A program made the position numbers and the translations under genes. Shown piece by piece: positions 1 through 9,165 of a DNA stretch of 37,958 nucleotides (position 1 is the first letter of the stretch; each line of letters starts with the position of its first letter). The notes under the pieces were generated by a model that worked only from the letters and a program-made list of their open reading frames with translations, was not told the DNA's origin and did not search any database. The stretch spans positions 1 to 37,958 of the forward strand of contig JAICSK010000005.1 in assembly GCA_025936915.1 (NCBI GenBank), written 5' to 3'. Source of the stretch: Nocardioides sp. (GTDB lineage Bacteria; Actinomycetota; Actinomycetes; Propionibacteriales; Nocardioidaceae).

Positions 1-1
1 C

Positions 2-121
2 CATCAAGCACTCCGCACCCTGTCCAACCGCCTCGTCGGCATCCTCGACGGCTGCCTACGCCACCGTGTCACCTACGACGAAGCCATCGCCTGGGCGCAC
101 CGCATCTCCGCAGCCGCTTGA
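2..121 (+). mobile_element. C-terminal end of an IS110-family-like transposase (5' truncated by window edge)
   Basis: Open frame from base 2 reads HQALRTLSNRLVGILDGCLRHRVTYDEAIAWAHRISAAA*, resembling IS110-type transposase C-termini. Confidence 0.7.
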
Positions 122-211
122 CTGCTGACGCCCCTGGGATAACCAGGCGGCCCTTCCTCGGCGCGGGTCGCCGAGGCGGAGACCTCCGGGCTGCGCACCT
201 ACCATGAGCCC

Positions 212-1621
212 GTGACTCTCCGGCTCCACGACACGGCGACCCGTGACGTCCGCGACTTCGTCCCCCTCGAGGCGGGCAAGGCGGGGATCTACGTCTGCGG
301 CCTGACCGTGCAGAGCGAGCCGCACGTCGGACACGTCCGGTCGGCGGTGAACTTCGACGTCCTGCGGCGGTGGCTGACGGCGTCGGGGTACGACGTGACG
401 TTCATCCGCAACGTCACCGACATCGACGACAAGATCCTGGCCAAGGGTGAGGCCCAGGGCAGGCCGTGGTTCGAGATCGCCTACCTGATGGGCCGTGAGC
501 TGGACAAGGCGCTCGACGCGATCAACGTGCTGCCGCCGACCTACGAGCCGGCGGCGACCGGGCACGTGCCGGAGATCCTGGAGCTGATCGGCCAGCTGGT
601 GAGCCGGGGCCACGCCTATCCGGCCGAGGACGGTTCCGGGGACGTCTACTTCGACGTGCGATCCTGGCCGTCGTACGGCGAGCTCACCCGGCAGAGGGTC
701 GAGGACATGGAGCCCGCCGAGGACGCGGATCCGCGCGGCAAGCGCGATCCCCGGGACTTCGCGCTCTGGAAGGGCTGGAAGAAGGCGCTCGAGCCCGAGA
801 CCGCGGCCTGGCCTTCGCCGTACGGGCCCGGACGACCGGGTTGGCACATCGAGTGCTCGGCGATGGCGGCGAAGTACCTCGGTCCGGCGTTCGACATCCA
901 CGGCGGTGGCGTGGACCTGCGGTTCCCCCACCACGAGAACGAGCTGGCGCAGTCGCGGGCGGCCGGCCAGCAGTTCGCGGCGTACTGGCTGCACAACGCC
1001 TGGATCACGACCGCGGGCGAGAAGATGTCGAAGTCGTTGGGGAACTCGCTGTTGATCCCGGAGGTGCTCAAGCGGGTGCGCGGCATCGAGCTGCGCTACT
1101 ACATGGTCTCGGCGCACTACCGCTCGCACGTGGAGTTCTCCTTCGACGCGCTGGACGACGCGGCGGCGGCGTTCCGGAGGATCGAGTCGTTCCTCGAGCG
1201 GAGCGACGCCGCCCACATGGCGGCGGAGCTCCCGGCGGCGTTCGTGGCGGCGATGGACGACGACCTCGGTACCCCGGCCGCGATCGCGGTCATCCACGAG
1301 CACGTCCGCGACGGCAACCGGCTCCTGGCGGCGGGCGAGTCGGCAGATGACATCGCCTCCCTCGTCGTGGCGATGCTCGACGTGCTGGGGCTCGACCCCG
1401 GCGACCCTAAGTGGGGCCCGTCCGGTGGGTCGGACGACGAGCGGTTGTCCGCAGCCGTCGACGTCCTGGTGGCGGGGATGCTGGAGGAGCGGGCTTCCGC
1501 GCGCGCCGAGAAGGACTGGGCGCGGGCCGACGCGATCCGCGACCGGATCGCGGCAGCGGGCATCGCCGTCGAGGACACCCCCGACGGTCCGACGTGGTCG
1601 CTGGCGGAGGGAGACGCCTGA
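212..1621 (+). CDS. cysS: Cysteine--tRNA ligase
   Basis: [17 protein letters not shown] (HIGH region), [21 protein letters not shown] motif; ATGA overlap with rlmB as in other actinobacteria. Confidence 0.95.
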   Translation: MTLRLHDTATRDVRDFVPLEAGKAGIYVCGLTVQSEPHVGHVRSAVNFDVLRRWLTASGYDVTFIRNVTDIDDKILAKGEAQGRPWFEIAYLMGRELDKALDAINVLPPTYEPAATGHVPEILELIGQLVSRGHAYPAEDGSGDVYFDVRSWPSYGELTRQRVEDMEPAEDADPRGKRDPRDFALWKGWKKALEPETAAWPSPYGPGRPGWHIECSAMAAKYLGPAFDIHGGGVDLRFPHHENELAQSRAAGQQFAAYWLHNAWITTAGEKMSKSLGNSLLIPEVLKRVRGIELRYYMVSAHYRSHVEFSFDALDDAAAAFRRIESFLERSDAAHMAAELPAAFVAAMDDDLGTPAAIAVIHEHVRDGNRLLAAGESADDIASLVVAMLDVLGLDPGDPKWGPSGGSDDERLSAAVDVLVAGMLEERASARAEKDWARADAIRDRIAAAGIAVEDTPDGPTWSLAEGDA

Positions 1622-2571
1622 TGCCGGGCAACAGCCAGCGCAAGGGCGCGATCCGGAAGTCGTCGAAGCGTCCGACCGCCGGTTCGGGCGGCCGCGTCCG
1701 GCGCGGTCTCGAGGGCAAAGGGCCGACGCCGAAGGCGGCGGACCGTCCCCACCACAAGGCGCACAAGCTCAAGGCGAAGACCGAGCGCGAGGCGGCGCGA
1801 CGCCCGCGCAAGCGGCCCGGGGGCGAGGACGAGTGGATCGCCGGTCGCAACGCGGTCGTCGAGGCGCTGCGTGCTCACGTACCGGTGAGCGGTCTGTACG
1901 TCGCCGAGGGTGCGGAGCGCGACGGACGGCTGCGCGAGGCGTTCAAGACAGCCGCCGAGCGGGGCATCTCGCTGCTCGAGGTCACTCGCGGCGAGCTCGA
2001 TCGTCGTACCGACGGAGCCGTCCACCAGGGCCTCGCCGCGCGCATCCCGGCGTACGAGTACGTCCAGCCCGAAGACCTGCTCCGCGCCGCGGCCGAGCGC
2101 GAGGAGGCGCCGTTGATCGTGGCGCTCGACTCGGTCACCGACCCGCGCAACCTCGGGGCGGTCGTGCGGTCGGCGTCGGGATTCGGCGCGCACGGGGTCG
2201 TCATCCCCGAGCGCCGGGCCGCCCGGATGACGGCGGCGGCGTGGAAGACGTCCGCCGGCGCCGCGGCTCGGATCCCGATCGCGCAGGCGACAAACCTGGT
2301 GCGCTCGCTCAAGGAGTTCCAGGACGCGGGCTGCCAGGTGGTCGGCCTCGCAGCGACTGGCGACCTGTCCCTGCCCGACCTCCTCGCCGACCCCGACCTC
2401 GCCTCCGGGCCGCTCGTCGTCGTGGTCGGCGCCGAGGGTGACGGCCTCGGCCGGCTGGTCGGCGAGACCTGCGACCGACTGGTCTCGATCCCGATGTCCT
2501 CCTCGTTGGAGTCCCTCAACGCCGGTGTCGCCGCGTCGATCGTCCTCTACGCCCTCTCCGTCCACCGCTGA
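1621..2571 (+). CDS. rlmB: 23S rRNA (guanosine-2'-O-)-methyltransferase, SpoU/TrmH family
   Basis: Basic N-terminal tail, then [60 protein letters not shown]. Confidence 0.93.
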   Translation: MPGNSQRKGAIRKSSKRPTAGSGGRVRRGLEGKGPTPKAADRPHHKAHKLKAKTEREAARRPRKRPGGEDEWIAGRNAVVEALRAHVPVSGLYVAEGAERDGRLREAFKTAAERGISLLEVTRGELDRRTDGAVHQGLAARIPAYEYVQPEDLLRAAAEREEAPLIVALDSVTDPRNLGAVVRSASGFGAHGVVIPERRAARMTAAAWKTSAGAAARIPIAQATNLVRSLKEFQDAGCQVVGLAATGDLSLPDLLADPDLASGPLVVVVGAEGDGLGRLVGETCDRLVSIPMSSSLESLNAGVAASIVLYALSVHR

Positions 2572-2600
2572 CATGGACGCCGACACCCCGGGCCCGGGCG

Positions 2601-2638
2601 TGTGACGGGTTGGTGCCGGCTGGGGGCAAACCGTCACA
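2601..2638. repeat. Hairpin TGTGACGG...CCGTCACA between rlmB and the acyl-CoA dehydrogenase
   Basis: Perfect 8-bp inverted repeat (2601-2608 / 2631-2638), extended by TT/AA after one mismatch; no T-tract. Confidence 0.55.
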
Positions 2639-2657
2639 GGGTGGCATCATCGAGCGC

Positions 2658-3839
2658 GTGGGTACGACGGTCGAACGGTTGCTGCCGGCTGACGACGACG
2701 GGGTCGCCGAAGCCCTGCTCGAGCTGACCCGCGAGATCGCCACCAAGGAGCTCGCACCCCAGGTGCACGAGGCCGAGGAGCGGGGGGAGTTCCCGGAGGC
2801 GGCGTACCGACTGCTCGGGAAGTCGGGTCTGCTGAGCCTGCCCTTCCCCGAGGAGTTCGGCGGTGGCGGGCAGCCGTACGAGGTGTACCTCCAGGTCGTC
2901 GAGGAGATCGCGACGGCGTGGCCCAGTGTCGGCGTCGGTGTCAGCGTCCACGGACTCACCGCCAACGTCGTCGCCACCAACGGCAGTACCGACGTCATGC
3001 AGGAGTGGCTGCCGCGGATGCTCAGCGGCGACTGGCTGGGCGCCTACTGCCTGTCGGAGCCCCAGGCAGGCTCCGACGTCAGCGGCATCCGCACCCGCGC
3101 GGTCCGCGAGGGCGACCAGTACGTCGCGACCGGCACCAAGCAGTGGATCAGCAACGGTTCGTGCGCCGACTACTACATCCTCTTCGCCCGCACGTCCGAC
3201 GACCCCAAGCGCGGGCTGTCGGCGTTCGTGGTGCCGGCCGACACCGACGGGATGACCTTCGGGGCGCCGGAGAAGAAGATGGGTCTGGCCTGCGACGTCA
3301 CCACCCAGGTCGTCTTCCAGGGCGCCCGCATCCCGGCGGCGCAGCTCGTCGGCGACGAGGGCGCGGGCATGCACATCGCCCTCTCGGCGCTCGACGCCGG
3401 CCGCCTCGGCATCGCCGCGGTCGCGACGGGGATCGCCCAGGCGGCGCTGGCGCACGCGGTCGCGTACGCCGGCGAGCGGCGGCAGTTCGGCAGGACCATC
3501 GGCGAGCAGCAGGGGCTGCAGTTCCTCCTCGCCGAGATGGCGGCGGACGTCGAGCGCGCCCGCGCGACGTACCTCCATGCGGCGCGGCTCAAGGACGCCG
3601 GCCGCCCGTTCAGCCGTCAGGCCAGCGTCGCCAAGCTGACCGCGTCCGACGCGGCGATGCGGGTCACCACGGATGCCATCCAGGTGCTCGGAGGCAACGG
3701 CTACACCCGGGAGTACCCGGTCGAGCGGCTGTTCCGCGACGCCAAGGTCACCCAGATCTTCGAGGGCACCAACCAGATCCAGCGGATGGTGATCGGGCGC
3801 GACCTGCTGCGTGACACTTCTGCCGGGTCGGCGTCGTAG
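2658..3839 (+). CDS. Acyl-CoA dehydrogenase
   Basis: [85 protein letters not shown] start at 2658 likely. Confidence 0.93.
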   Translation: MGTTVERLLPADDDGVAEALLELTREIATKELAPQVHEAEERGEFPEAAYRLLGKSGLLSLPFPEEFGGGGQPYEVYLQVVEEIATAWPSVGVGVSVHGLTANVVATNGSTDVMQEWLPRMLSGDWLGAYCLSEPQAGSDVSGIRTRAVREGDQYVATGTKQWISNGSCADYYILFARTSDDPKRGLSAFVVPADTDGMTFGAPEKKMGLACDVTTQVVFQGARIPAAQLVGDEGAGMHIALSALDAGRLGIAAVATGIAQAALAHAVAYAGERRQFGRTIGEQQGLQFLLAEMAADVERARATYLHAARLKDAGRPFSRQASVAKLTASDAAMRVTTDAIQVLGGNGYTREYPVERLFRDAKVTQIFEGTNQIQRMVIGRDLLRDTSAGSAS

Positions 3840-3869
3840 GGCGGGACACTTATGCCGGGTCGGCGTCGT
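3813..3869. repeat. 25-bp direct repeat (32-bp period, 1 mismatch) across the 3' ends of two convergent genes
   Basis: GACACTT[C/A]TGCCGGGTCGGCGTCGT at 3813-3837 and 3845-3869. Confidence 0.9.
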
Positions 3870-5067
3870 CGGTGGTGACCAGCTCGTCGGGCTTGGCGGC
3901 GAGGACGGAGTCGATGTAGTCGCGGGCGGTCTCGAAGATGTTCACCTCGTGCCCGGCACGCTCGGAGAGGTACCAGCGGTGCACGAGGATCTCGTGGAAG
4001 ATCTCGGCCGGCTCCAGCTTGCCGCGGGCCTCCGCCGGAACCAGCGCCATGATCGGCTCGAAGATCTCGGTCAGCCAGCGGTTGGCGGCGATGCCGCGGT
4101 CCTCACGGCCGAGGTCGTAGTAGGCGATGAAGCGGGCCACGTCGTTGAGCAGGCGCTGCGCCTGGGCGTCCTCGACGTCGAGACCGGTCAGCGCCTGCAG
4201 CTCACGCCGGTGGTGCCCGAGCTCGACGGCCTTCGGCTGGATCCGGACGCGGTCGCCGTCGAAGTCCGTGACGATGTCGAGCTCCTCGACGTCGAAGCCG
4301 AGGTCGTTGAGCCGGGCGATCCGCCGCTCGATCCGCCACATCTCATCGGTGGAGAACTCCTCCTCCCCGGTGAGCTCGTTCCAGAGGTCGTCGTACCGCT
4401 TCCGGATCAGGGTGACGATCTCGTGCCCCTGGACGCTCGGGCTGATCCGGCCCCACGCCTGGAGGTCGAGCAGCTCGGCGAAGACGTTCTCGCAGCCGAC
4501 CTCGACGTCGTACTCACGCATCTGCCGTGACAGCGACGGCCGCAGCTCGCCGGTCTCCGCGTCGACGAGGTACGCCGCGAACCCGCCGGCGCTGCGCCGG
4601 AAAAGTACATTGGAGAGCGAGACGTCACCCCAGTAGAAGTCCGCGAGATGCAGCCGGACGAGCAGCACGACCAGCGCGTCGATCACCGAGGGCAGGCTGT
4701 CTGCCGACATCCCGTGCGCGAAGAGCGCGCGATACGGGAGCGAGAACGCGAGGTGCTCGGTGAGCAGCGCGCACGGGAGCTCGTCGCCGTCGGCCTCGCG
4801 ACCGGTCACGACGCCGACCGGCCTGACCGCCGGGAGTCCGATCCGCTGGAGGTCGCGGAGCAGGCGGTACTCGCGGAACGCGATCGCCTCCTGGGTCTCC
4901 TTGACCGCGTACATCCGGTCTCCGAGCCGGACGATCCGGACGATGTGGCGGCTGAGCCCGCGTGGGAGAGGCACGACGTACTCGTCCGACCAGTCCGCGA
5001 GTGGCGTCGACCACGGCAGGCGCACCAGGGCCGGATCGGGCCGGCTGGCCACGAGATGCAGCGCCAT
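3850..5067 (-). CDS. DUF4032 domain-containing protein (kinase-like N-terminus)
   Basis: MALHLVASRPDPALVRLPWSTPLADWSDEYVVPLPRGLSRHIVR..., AVKETQEAIAFREYRLL, FYWGDVSLSNVLFRR. Confidence 0.75.
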   Translation of the reverse strand: MALHLVASRPDPALVRLPWSTPLADWSDEYVVPLPRGLSRHIVRIVRLGDRMYAVKETQEAIAFREYRLLRDLQRIGLPAVRPVGVVTGREADGDELPCALLTEHLAFSLPYRALFAHGMSADSLPSVIDALVVLLVRLHLADFYWGDVSLSNVLFRRSAGGFAAYLVDAETGELRPSLSRQMREYDVEVGCENVFAELLDLQAWGRISPSVQGHEIVTLIRKRYDDLWNELTGEEEFSTDEMWRIERRIARLNDLGFDVEELDIVTDFDGDRVRIQPKAVELGHHRRELQALTGLDVEDAQAQRLLNDVARFIAYYDLGREDRGIAANRWLTEIFEPIMALVPAEARGKLEPAEIFHEILVHRWYLSERAGHEVNIFETARDYIDSVLAAKPDELVTTDDADPA

Positions 5068-5090
5068 GCCGTTCAGGCTAGCGAGACGCC

Positions 5091-5525
5091 TCAGCGCCCC
5101 TCGAGGAACACCGGACCCGGCCCGCGCTCGGCCGCGACATCGTCGGGGTTGCTCAGGCTGCACCGCCGCAGGCTCAGGCAACCGCAGCCGATGCAGGAGT
5201 CGAGGGTGTCGCGCAGTCGCTCGAGCTGGGCGATCTGGGCGTCGAGACGTGGGCGCCAGCCGCGGCTGAGGCGCGACCAGTCGGCCTTGGTGGGGGTGCG
5301 GTTGCTGGGCAGGGTCGCGAGCGCGTCCTCGATCTCCTCCAGGGAGAGCCCGACGCGCTGCGCGGTGCGGATGAACGCGAGGCGGCGCAGCATCGGACGT
5401 TCGTAGCGGCGCTGGTTGCCCGTCGTACGACGTGACGTGACCAGCCCGCGGTCCTCGTAGTAGCGGATCGCGCTGGTCGCGATGCCGGATCGGTCCGCCA
5501 GCTCTCCGATGGTGAGCTCGGTCAT
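5091..5525 (-). CDS. soxR: Redox-sensitive MerR-family transcriptional activator SoxR
   Basis: LTIGELADRSGIATSAIRYYEDRGLV HTH plus CIGCGCLSLRRC (C-x2-C-x-C-x5-C [2Fe-2S] motif). Confidence 0.92.
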   Translation of the reverse strand: MTELTIGELADRSGIATSAIRYYEDRGLVTSRRTTGNQRRYERPMLRRLAFIRTAQRVGLSLEEIEDALATLPSNRTPTKADWSRLSRGWRPRLDAQIAQLERLRDTLDSCIGCGCLSLRRCSLSNPDDVAAERGPGPVFLEGR

Positions 5526-5544
5526 GAGGCCAGCATGCCTTGAC

Positions 5545-5560
5545 TTAAAGTTCACTTCAA
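5545..5560. promoter_or_regulatory. Candidate SoxR operator TTAAAGT-TC-ACTTCAA
   Basis: 6/7 inverted repeat with 2-nt centre between divergent soxR and transketolase genes; core AAGTTCACTT resembles the enteric SoxR box core AAGTTAACTT. Confidence 0.65.
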
Positions 5561-5576
5561 CTTGTGAAATGTCCGT

Positions 5577-6254
5577 GTGGACAACATCCAGCGACTGCTC
5601 ACCCTCATGACCGGGGACGAGAAGCACGACCTCGCGTCGTACTCCACCCTCGACGTCCTCCGCGTGCTCTACGAGCGCGTCCTCGACGTCGCTCCCGGGA
5701 ACCTCGACGACCCACATCGCGACCGGTTCCTGCTTTCGAAGGGACACGGGCCGGCGGCGTACTACGCTGTGCTCAGCGACCGGGGCTTCTTCCCCGAGTC
5801 GTGGCTGCGCGACTGGGGAACGTTCGACTCGCCGCTCGGCTACCACCCCGACCGCAACCTGGTCCCGGGCGTCGAGATCTCCAGCGGGTCGCTCGGGCAC
5901 GGGCTGCCCCTCGCGGTCGGTACCGCGCTCGGCCTGCGTGCCCAGGGCGTCGACGCGCGCGTCGTCGTGCTCGTCGGTGACGCCGAGCTCGACGAAGGGT
6001 CCAACCACGAGGCGCTGGAGCTCGCCGCGGCGCTCGGTCTCGACCGGCTGACGGTGGTCGTCGTCGACAACCGCAGCACGTCGTACGCCGTCCCGGGCAG
6101 GATCGCGGAGCGCTTCGCGACCGAGGGCTGGCAGGTCGCCACCGTCGACGGCCGCGATCACGCCGCTCTCGAGGCGGCACTCACCGAACGGCCGACCGGC
6201 GTCCCCAACGCCGTCGTCGCGACCGTGCTCGACCGCGAGGAGGTCGCCGCATGA
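5577..6254 (+). CDS. Transketolase, N-terminal (TPP-binding) subunit
   Basis: LLSKGHGPAAYYAVL, GSLGHGLPLAVGTALG, VLVGDAELDEGSNHEALELAA. Confidence 0.88.
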   Translation: MDNIQRLLTLMTGDEKHDLASYSTLDVLRVLYERVLDVAPGNLDDPHRDRFLLSKGHGPAAYYAVLSDRGFFPESWLRDWGTFDSPLGYHPDRNLVPGVEISSGSLGHGLPLAVGTALGLRAQGVDARVVVLVGDAELDEGSNHEALELAAALGLDRLTVVVVDNRSTSYAVPGRIAERFATEGWQVATVDGRDHAALEAALTERPTGVPNAVVATVLDREEVAA

Positions 6255-7180
6255 CCACCGTGACCTCCGCCCGCCGGCTGGTGCGGGACCCACGCGCGCA
6301 GTTCGGACGCACCGTCACCGACATCCTGGACGAGGACCTCTCGACGGCCCTGGTCTGGGCCGAGATCTCGGGACGCTTCTTCGGCGGGGCGGTGCGCCGA
6401 CATCCCGACCGCGTGGTGAACGTCGGCATCCGTGAGCAGCTCCTGGTCAACGTGGGCGCCGGCTTCGCACTGACCGGGATGCGGCCGATCGTGCACACCT
6501 TCGGGACGTTCCTGGTCGAGCGCGGCTTCGAGCAGATCAAGCTCGGCTTCGGTCACCAGGGCCTCGGTGGCGTCCTGGTCGGCGGCGGCGGGTCGTTCGA
6601 CGCCTCGCGTGGCGGTCGCACCCACCAGGCGCCGGGTGACGTCGCGCTGATGGACACCCTGCCCGACGTCGCCATCCATGCCCCGGGGACCGCCGCCGAG
6701 GCCGACGCGGTGCTGCGCCGGGCGGTCGCCGCCGACGGGCTCCACTACGTGCGGATCGTCGAGCAGACCAACACCGAGTCGTTCGAGGACCCCGGCCTGC
6801 ACGTCGTACGACGTGGGTCGGGCGCGACCGTCGTGGCGTTCGGGCCGCTCCTCGACGAGGTCTTGGAGGCGACGGTCGACCGGGACGTGACCGTGCTCTA
6901 TGCCCACAGCGTGCGGCCGTTCGACGCCGGGACGTTCCGGGCGGTGCTGACCACGCCGGATGTCGTCCTGGTCGAGCCCTGGCTGGCCGGCACCTCGGCC
7001 CGGGTCGTGTCCGACGCCCTGCGCGACGTACCCCACCGGCTGCTCTCGCTCGGCACGCGGCGGATGGAGCTGCGCCACTACGGCACGCCCGCCGACCACC
7101 AGCGCGCCCACGGCCTCGACGCCGCCGGGATCCGGCGCTCGTTGGAGTCGTTCCTGGACGGTCGGCGCCCCGGGCGGTGA
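6251..7180 (+). CDS. Transketolase, C-terminal subunit
   Basis: RVVNVGIREQLLVNVGAGFALTGMRPIVHTFGTFLVERGFEQIKLGFGHQ; ATGA overlap with the N-terminal subunit. Confidence 0.85.
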   Translation: MTTVTSARRLVRDPRAQFGRTVTDILDEDLSTALVWAEISGRFFGGAVRRHPDRVVNVGIREQLLVNVGAGFALTGMRPIVHTFGTFLVERGFEQIKLGFGHQGLGGVLVGGGGSFDASRGGRTHQAPGDVALMDTLPDVAIHAPGTAAEADAVLRRAVAADGLHYVRIVEQTNTESFEDPGLHVVRRGSGATVVAFGPLLDEVLEATVDRDVTVLYAHSVRPFDAGTFRAVLTTPDVVLVEPWLAGTSARVVSDALRDVPHRLLSLGTRRMELRHYGTPADHQRAHGLDAAGIRRSLESFLDGRRPGR

Positions 7181-7303
7181 CGTTTCCACCGAACCGACCG
7201 GCGAGACGGTGGCACACCCACCGCTCGAGCAGTCCTCGATGGGACCGTGCGCCGAGGCCGTCGTTAGGCTGACCCGGCCGCTCGGTGCCACGGCGGGCGG
7301 CGC

Positions 7304-7376
7304 GCCGGTGTAGCTCAGACGGTAGAGCGCCTGCCTTGTAAGCAGGATGTCGCGGGTTCGATTCCTGTCACCGGCT
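7304..7376 (+). tRNA. tRNA-Thr (anticodon UGU)
   Basis: 73-nt cloverleaf: acceptor GCCGGTG/CACCGGC, D-arm GCTC..GAGC, anticodon stem-loop CCTGC-CTTGTAA-GCAGG, T-loop TTCGATT; CCA not encoded. Confidence 0.95.
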
Positions 7377-7416
7377 CGGCTGTGCTTGGGGCGCAGGGAA
7401 ACACGTGAGCCGGTGC

Positions 7417-8268
7417 TCAGCGCAGCTGCTCGACCTCGAACTCCCCCGCCGGCGAGGCGATGGCGTCCTGGCCGAGCACGATCTGGAGCTCTCGTTCACC
7501 CGAGGCGATCGTCGCCTCCAGGACGCCGGCCACCGACGACGCGGTGAGGCCGAGCGCCTCGGCGGGGGAGCCGGTGGTGTGCAGGTGAGCGGTGAAGAGG
7601 GCGGCCGTCAGGTCGCCCGAGCCGTTCGCCTTGATCGGCAGCTGTGGGGTGCGCACGATCCAGGCGCCGTCACCGGTCACGGCCATCATCTCGATGGTGT
7701 CCTCCGGTCGGTCGGGCCGGAGCACCGACGTCACCAGCACGGTCGAGGGCCCCAGGGCCATCGCCGCGTCGGCCGACTCGAGGGTCGACTCCAGCGAGTC
7801 CGGCTCGGTCCCGGTGAGGAAACCGAGCTCGAACTGGTTGGGCGTGATCACATCCGCATGCGGCACGACCAGCTCGCGGATGATCGGCGGGATCGCCGGG
7901 TCGACGAAGCAGCCGCTGGTGGCGTTCCCCATCACCGGGTCGCAGGTGTACGTCGCCTCGGGGTTGGCCTTCTTCACCCGCTCGACCGCGTCGACCACCA
8001 CCTCACAGATGCCGGGTCCACCGAGATAGCCGGACAACACCGCGTCGCAGGTGGGCAGGACCCCGCGTTCCTCGATCCCGGTCACCACCGCCCGCACGTC
8101 GTCAGGAGGCAACAGCGGACCACGCCACTCGCCGTACCCTGTGTGGTTGGAGAACACGACGGTGAGCACCGGCCACACCTCGTGCCCGAGCCGCTGCAGC
8201 GGGAAGGTGGCGGCGGAGTTGCCGACGTGGCCGTACGCGACGAACGACTGGATCGACAGGAAGCGCAT
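7417..8268 (-). CDS. pdxY: Pyridoxal kinase PdxY
   Basis: MRFLSIQSFVAYGHVGNSAATFPLQRLGHEVWPV, SGYLGG, CDPVMGN, ITPNQFELGFLTG, KANGSGDLTAALF. Confidence 0.92.
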   Translation of the reverse strand: MRFLSIQSFVAYGHVGNSAATFPLQRLGHEVWPVLTVVFSNHTGYGEWRGPLLPPDDVRAVVTGIEERGVLPTCDAVLSGYLGGPGICEVVVDAVERVKKANPEATYTCDPVMGNATSGCFVDPAIPPIIRELVVPHADVITPNQFELGFLTGTEPDSLESTLESADAAMALGPSTVLVTSVLRPDRPEDTIEMMAVTGDGAWIVRTPQLPIKANGSGDLTAALFTAHLHTTGSPAEALGLTASSVAGVLEATIASGERELQIVLGQDAIASPAGEFEVEQLR

Positions 8269-8435
8269 CTCCTCATCCTGACAGCGACGGGTGTCGCGGT
8301 GGCGTGCACGCCCGTGCTTGCTGTCCGCCACCGTGACCTGGCGACGCGGAGTGATCGACCTCGCCGGCTGCTTCGAGCGTGTGGGACGGCTTCCTCGCTG
8401 ACCCTCCGTCGGTGCGACCGCCTACTGTCCCGACC

Positions 8436-9155
8436 ATGGAACGCTTCGTCGACCAGGACCTGACCGAGGCCGAGTTCCGGGAGTGCGTCCTCGACCGCGC
8501 CCGGCTGATCGGCGTGATGATGCAGGACGCCGAGATCGACGGGCTGGTGACCAACCTCGTGGTCAACGGCGTCGAGGTGACGACCTACGTCGAGGCCGAG
8601 CTCGACCGGCGCTATCCCGTGCGGCTGCTCCTGCGCTCCGACGAGCCCGACGAGCTGAGGGAGGCCTGGCGCCAGCTGACCGCGGCATGGGCCGCCACGA
8701 TCGACCAGATCCGACAGACGCCGGGCATCGAGCATCGCAGCGTGAACCACGAGTGGTCGGCGGTCGAGACGTTGCGCCACCTGGTGTTCGTCCATGACTC
8801 CTGGTTCCGCCGGTGCTGCCTCGGTTTCGCCGACCTGTTCACGCCGATGGGGCTCGGGATCGAGGGAGTCCCCGATCGGCAGGCGCAGGGGCTCGATCCC
8901 GCAGCCTCACCGACCCTCGACGAGGTGGTCGCCGTGCGCGACGCCCAGGCGGCCGAGCTCGCGGCCTGGCTCGACACCGTCACCCCCGAGCGGCTCCAGG
9001 AGCCCGCGCCGATCCCCGACAACGACATGTGGCCGCCGTACGCCCGCGGGCGTACGGTGCGGCAGTGCCTCGGCACGGTCCTCAACGAGACCCACGAGCA
9101 CCACACGTTCTGCGTGCGCGACCTCGCGCTGATCGAGGGCGCGGCCGCTGGGTAG
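8436..9155 (+). CDS. DinB-family protein (DinB_2-like)
   Basis: N-terminal EFRECVLDRARLIGV, then NHEWSAVETLRHLVFVHDSWFRR and NETHEHHTFCVRDL four-helix metal-site histidines. Confidence 0.7.
   Translation: MERFVDQDLTEAEFRECVLDRARLIGVMMQDAEIDGLVTNLVVNGVEVTTYVEAELDRRYPVRLLLRSDEPDELREAWRQLTAAWAATIDQIRQTPGIEHRSVNHEWSAVETLRHLVFVHDSWFRRCCLGFADLFTPMGLGIEGVPDRQAQGLDPAASPTLDEVVAVRDAQAAELAAWLDTVTPERLQEPAPIPDNDMWPPYARGRTVRQCLGTVLNETHEHHTFCVRDLALIEGAAAG
9036..9057. repeat. Perfect 22-bp palindrome inside the DinB-like CDS
   Basis: CCGTACGCCCGCGGGCGTACGG equals its own reverse complement. Confidence 0.95.
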
Positions 9156-9165
9156 GGTCGATCGG

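Noticed and set aside
56-1303. 415-aa minus-strand ORF over cysS
   Set aside because: Arg/Val/Leu-rich shadow ORF antisense to an unmistakable cysS; typical high-GC artefact
1117-2637. 506-aa minus-strand ORF over cysS/rlmB
   Set aside because: Antisense shadow of two conserved genes with low-complexity composition
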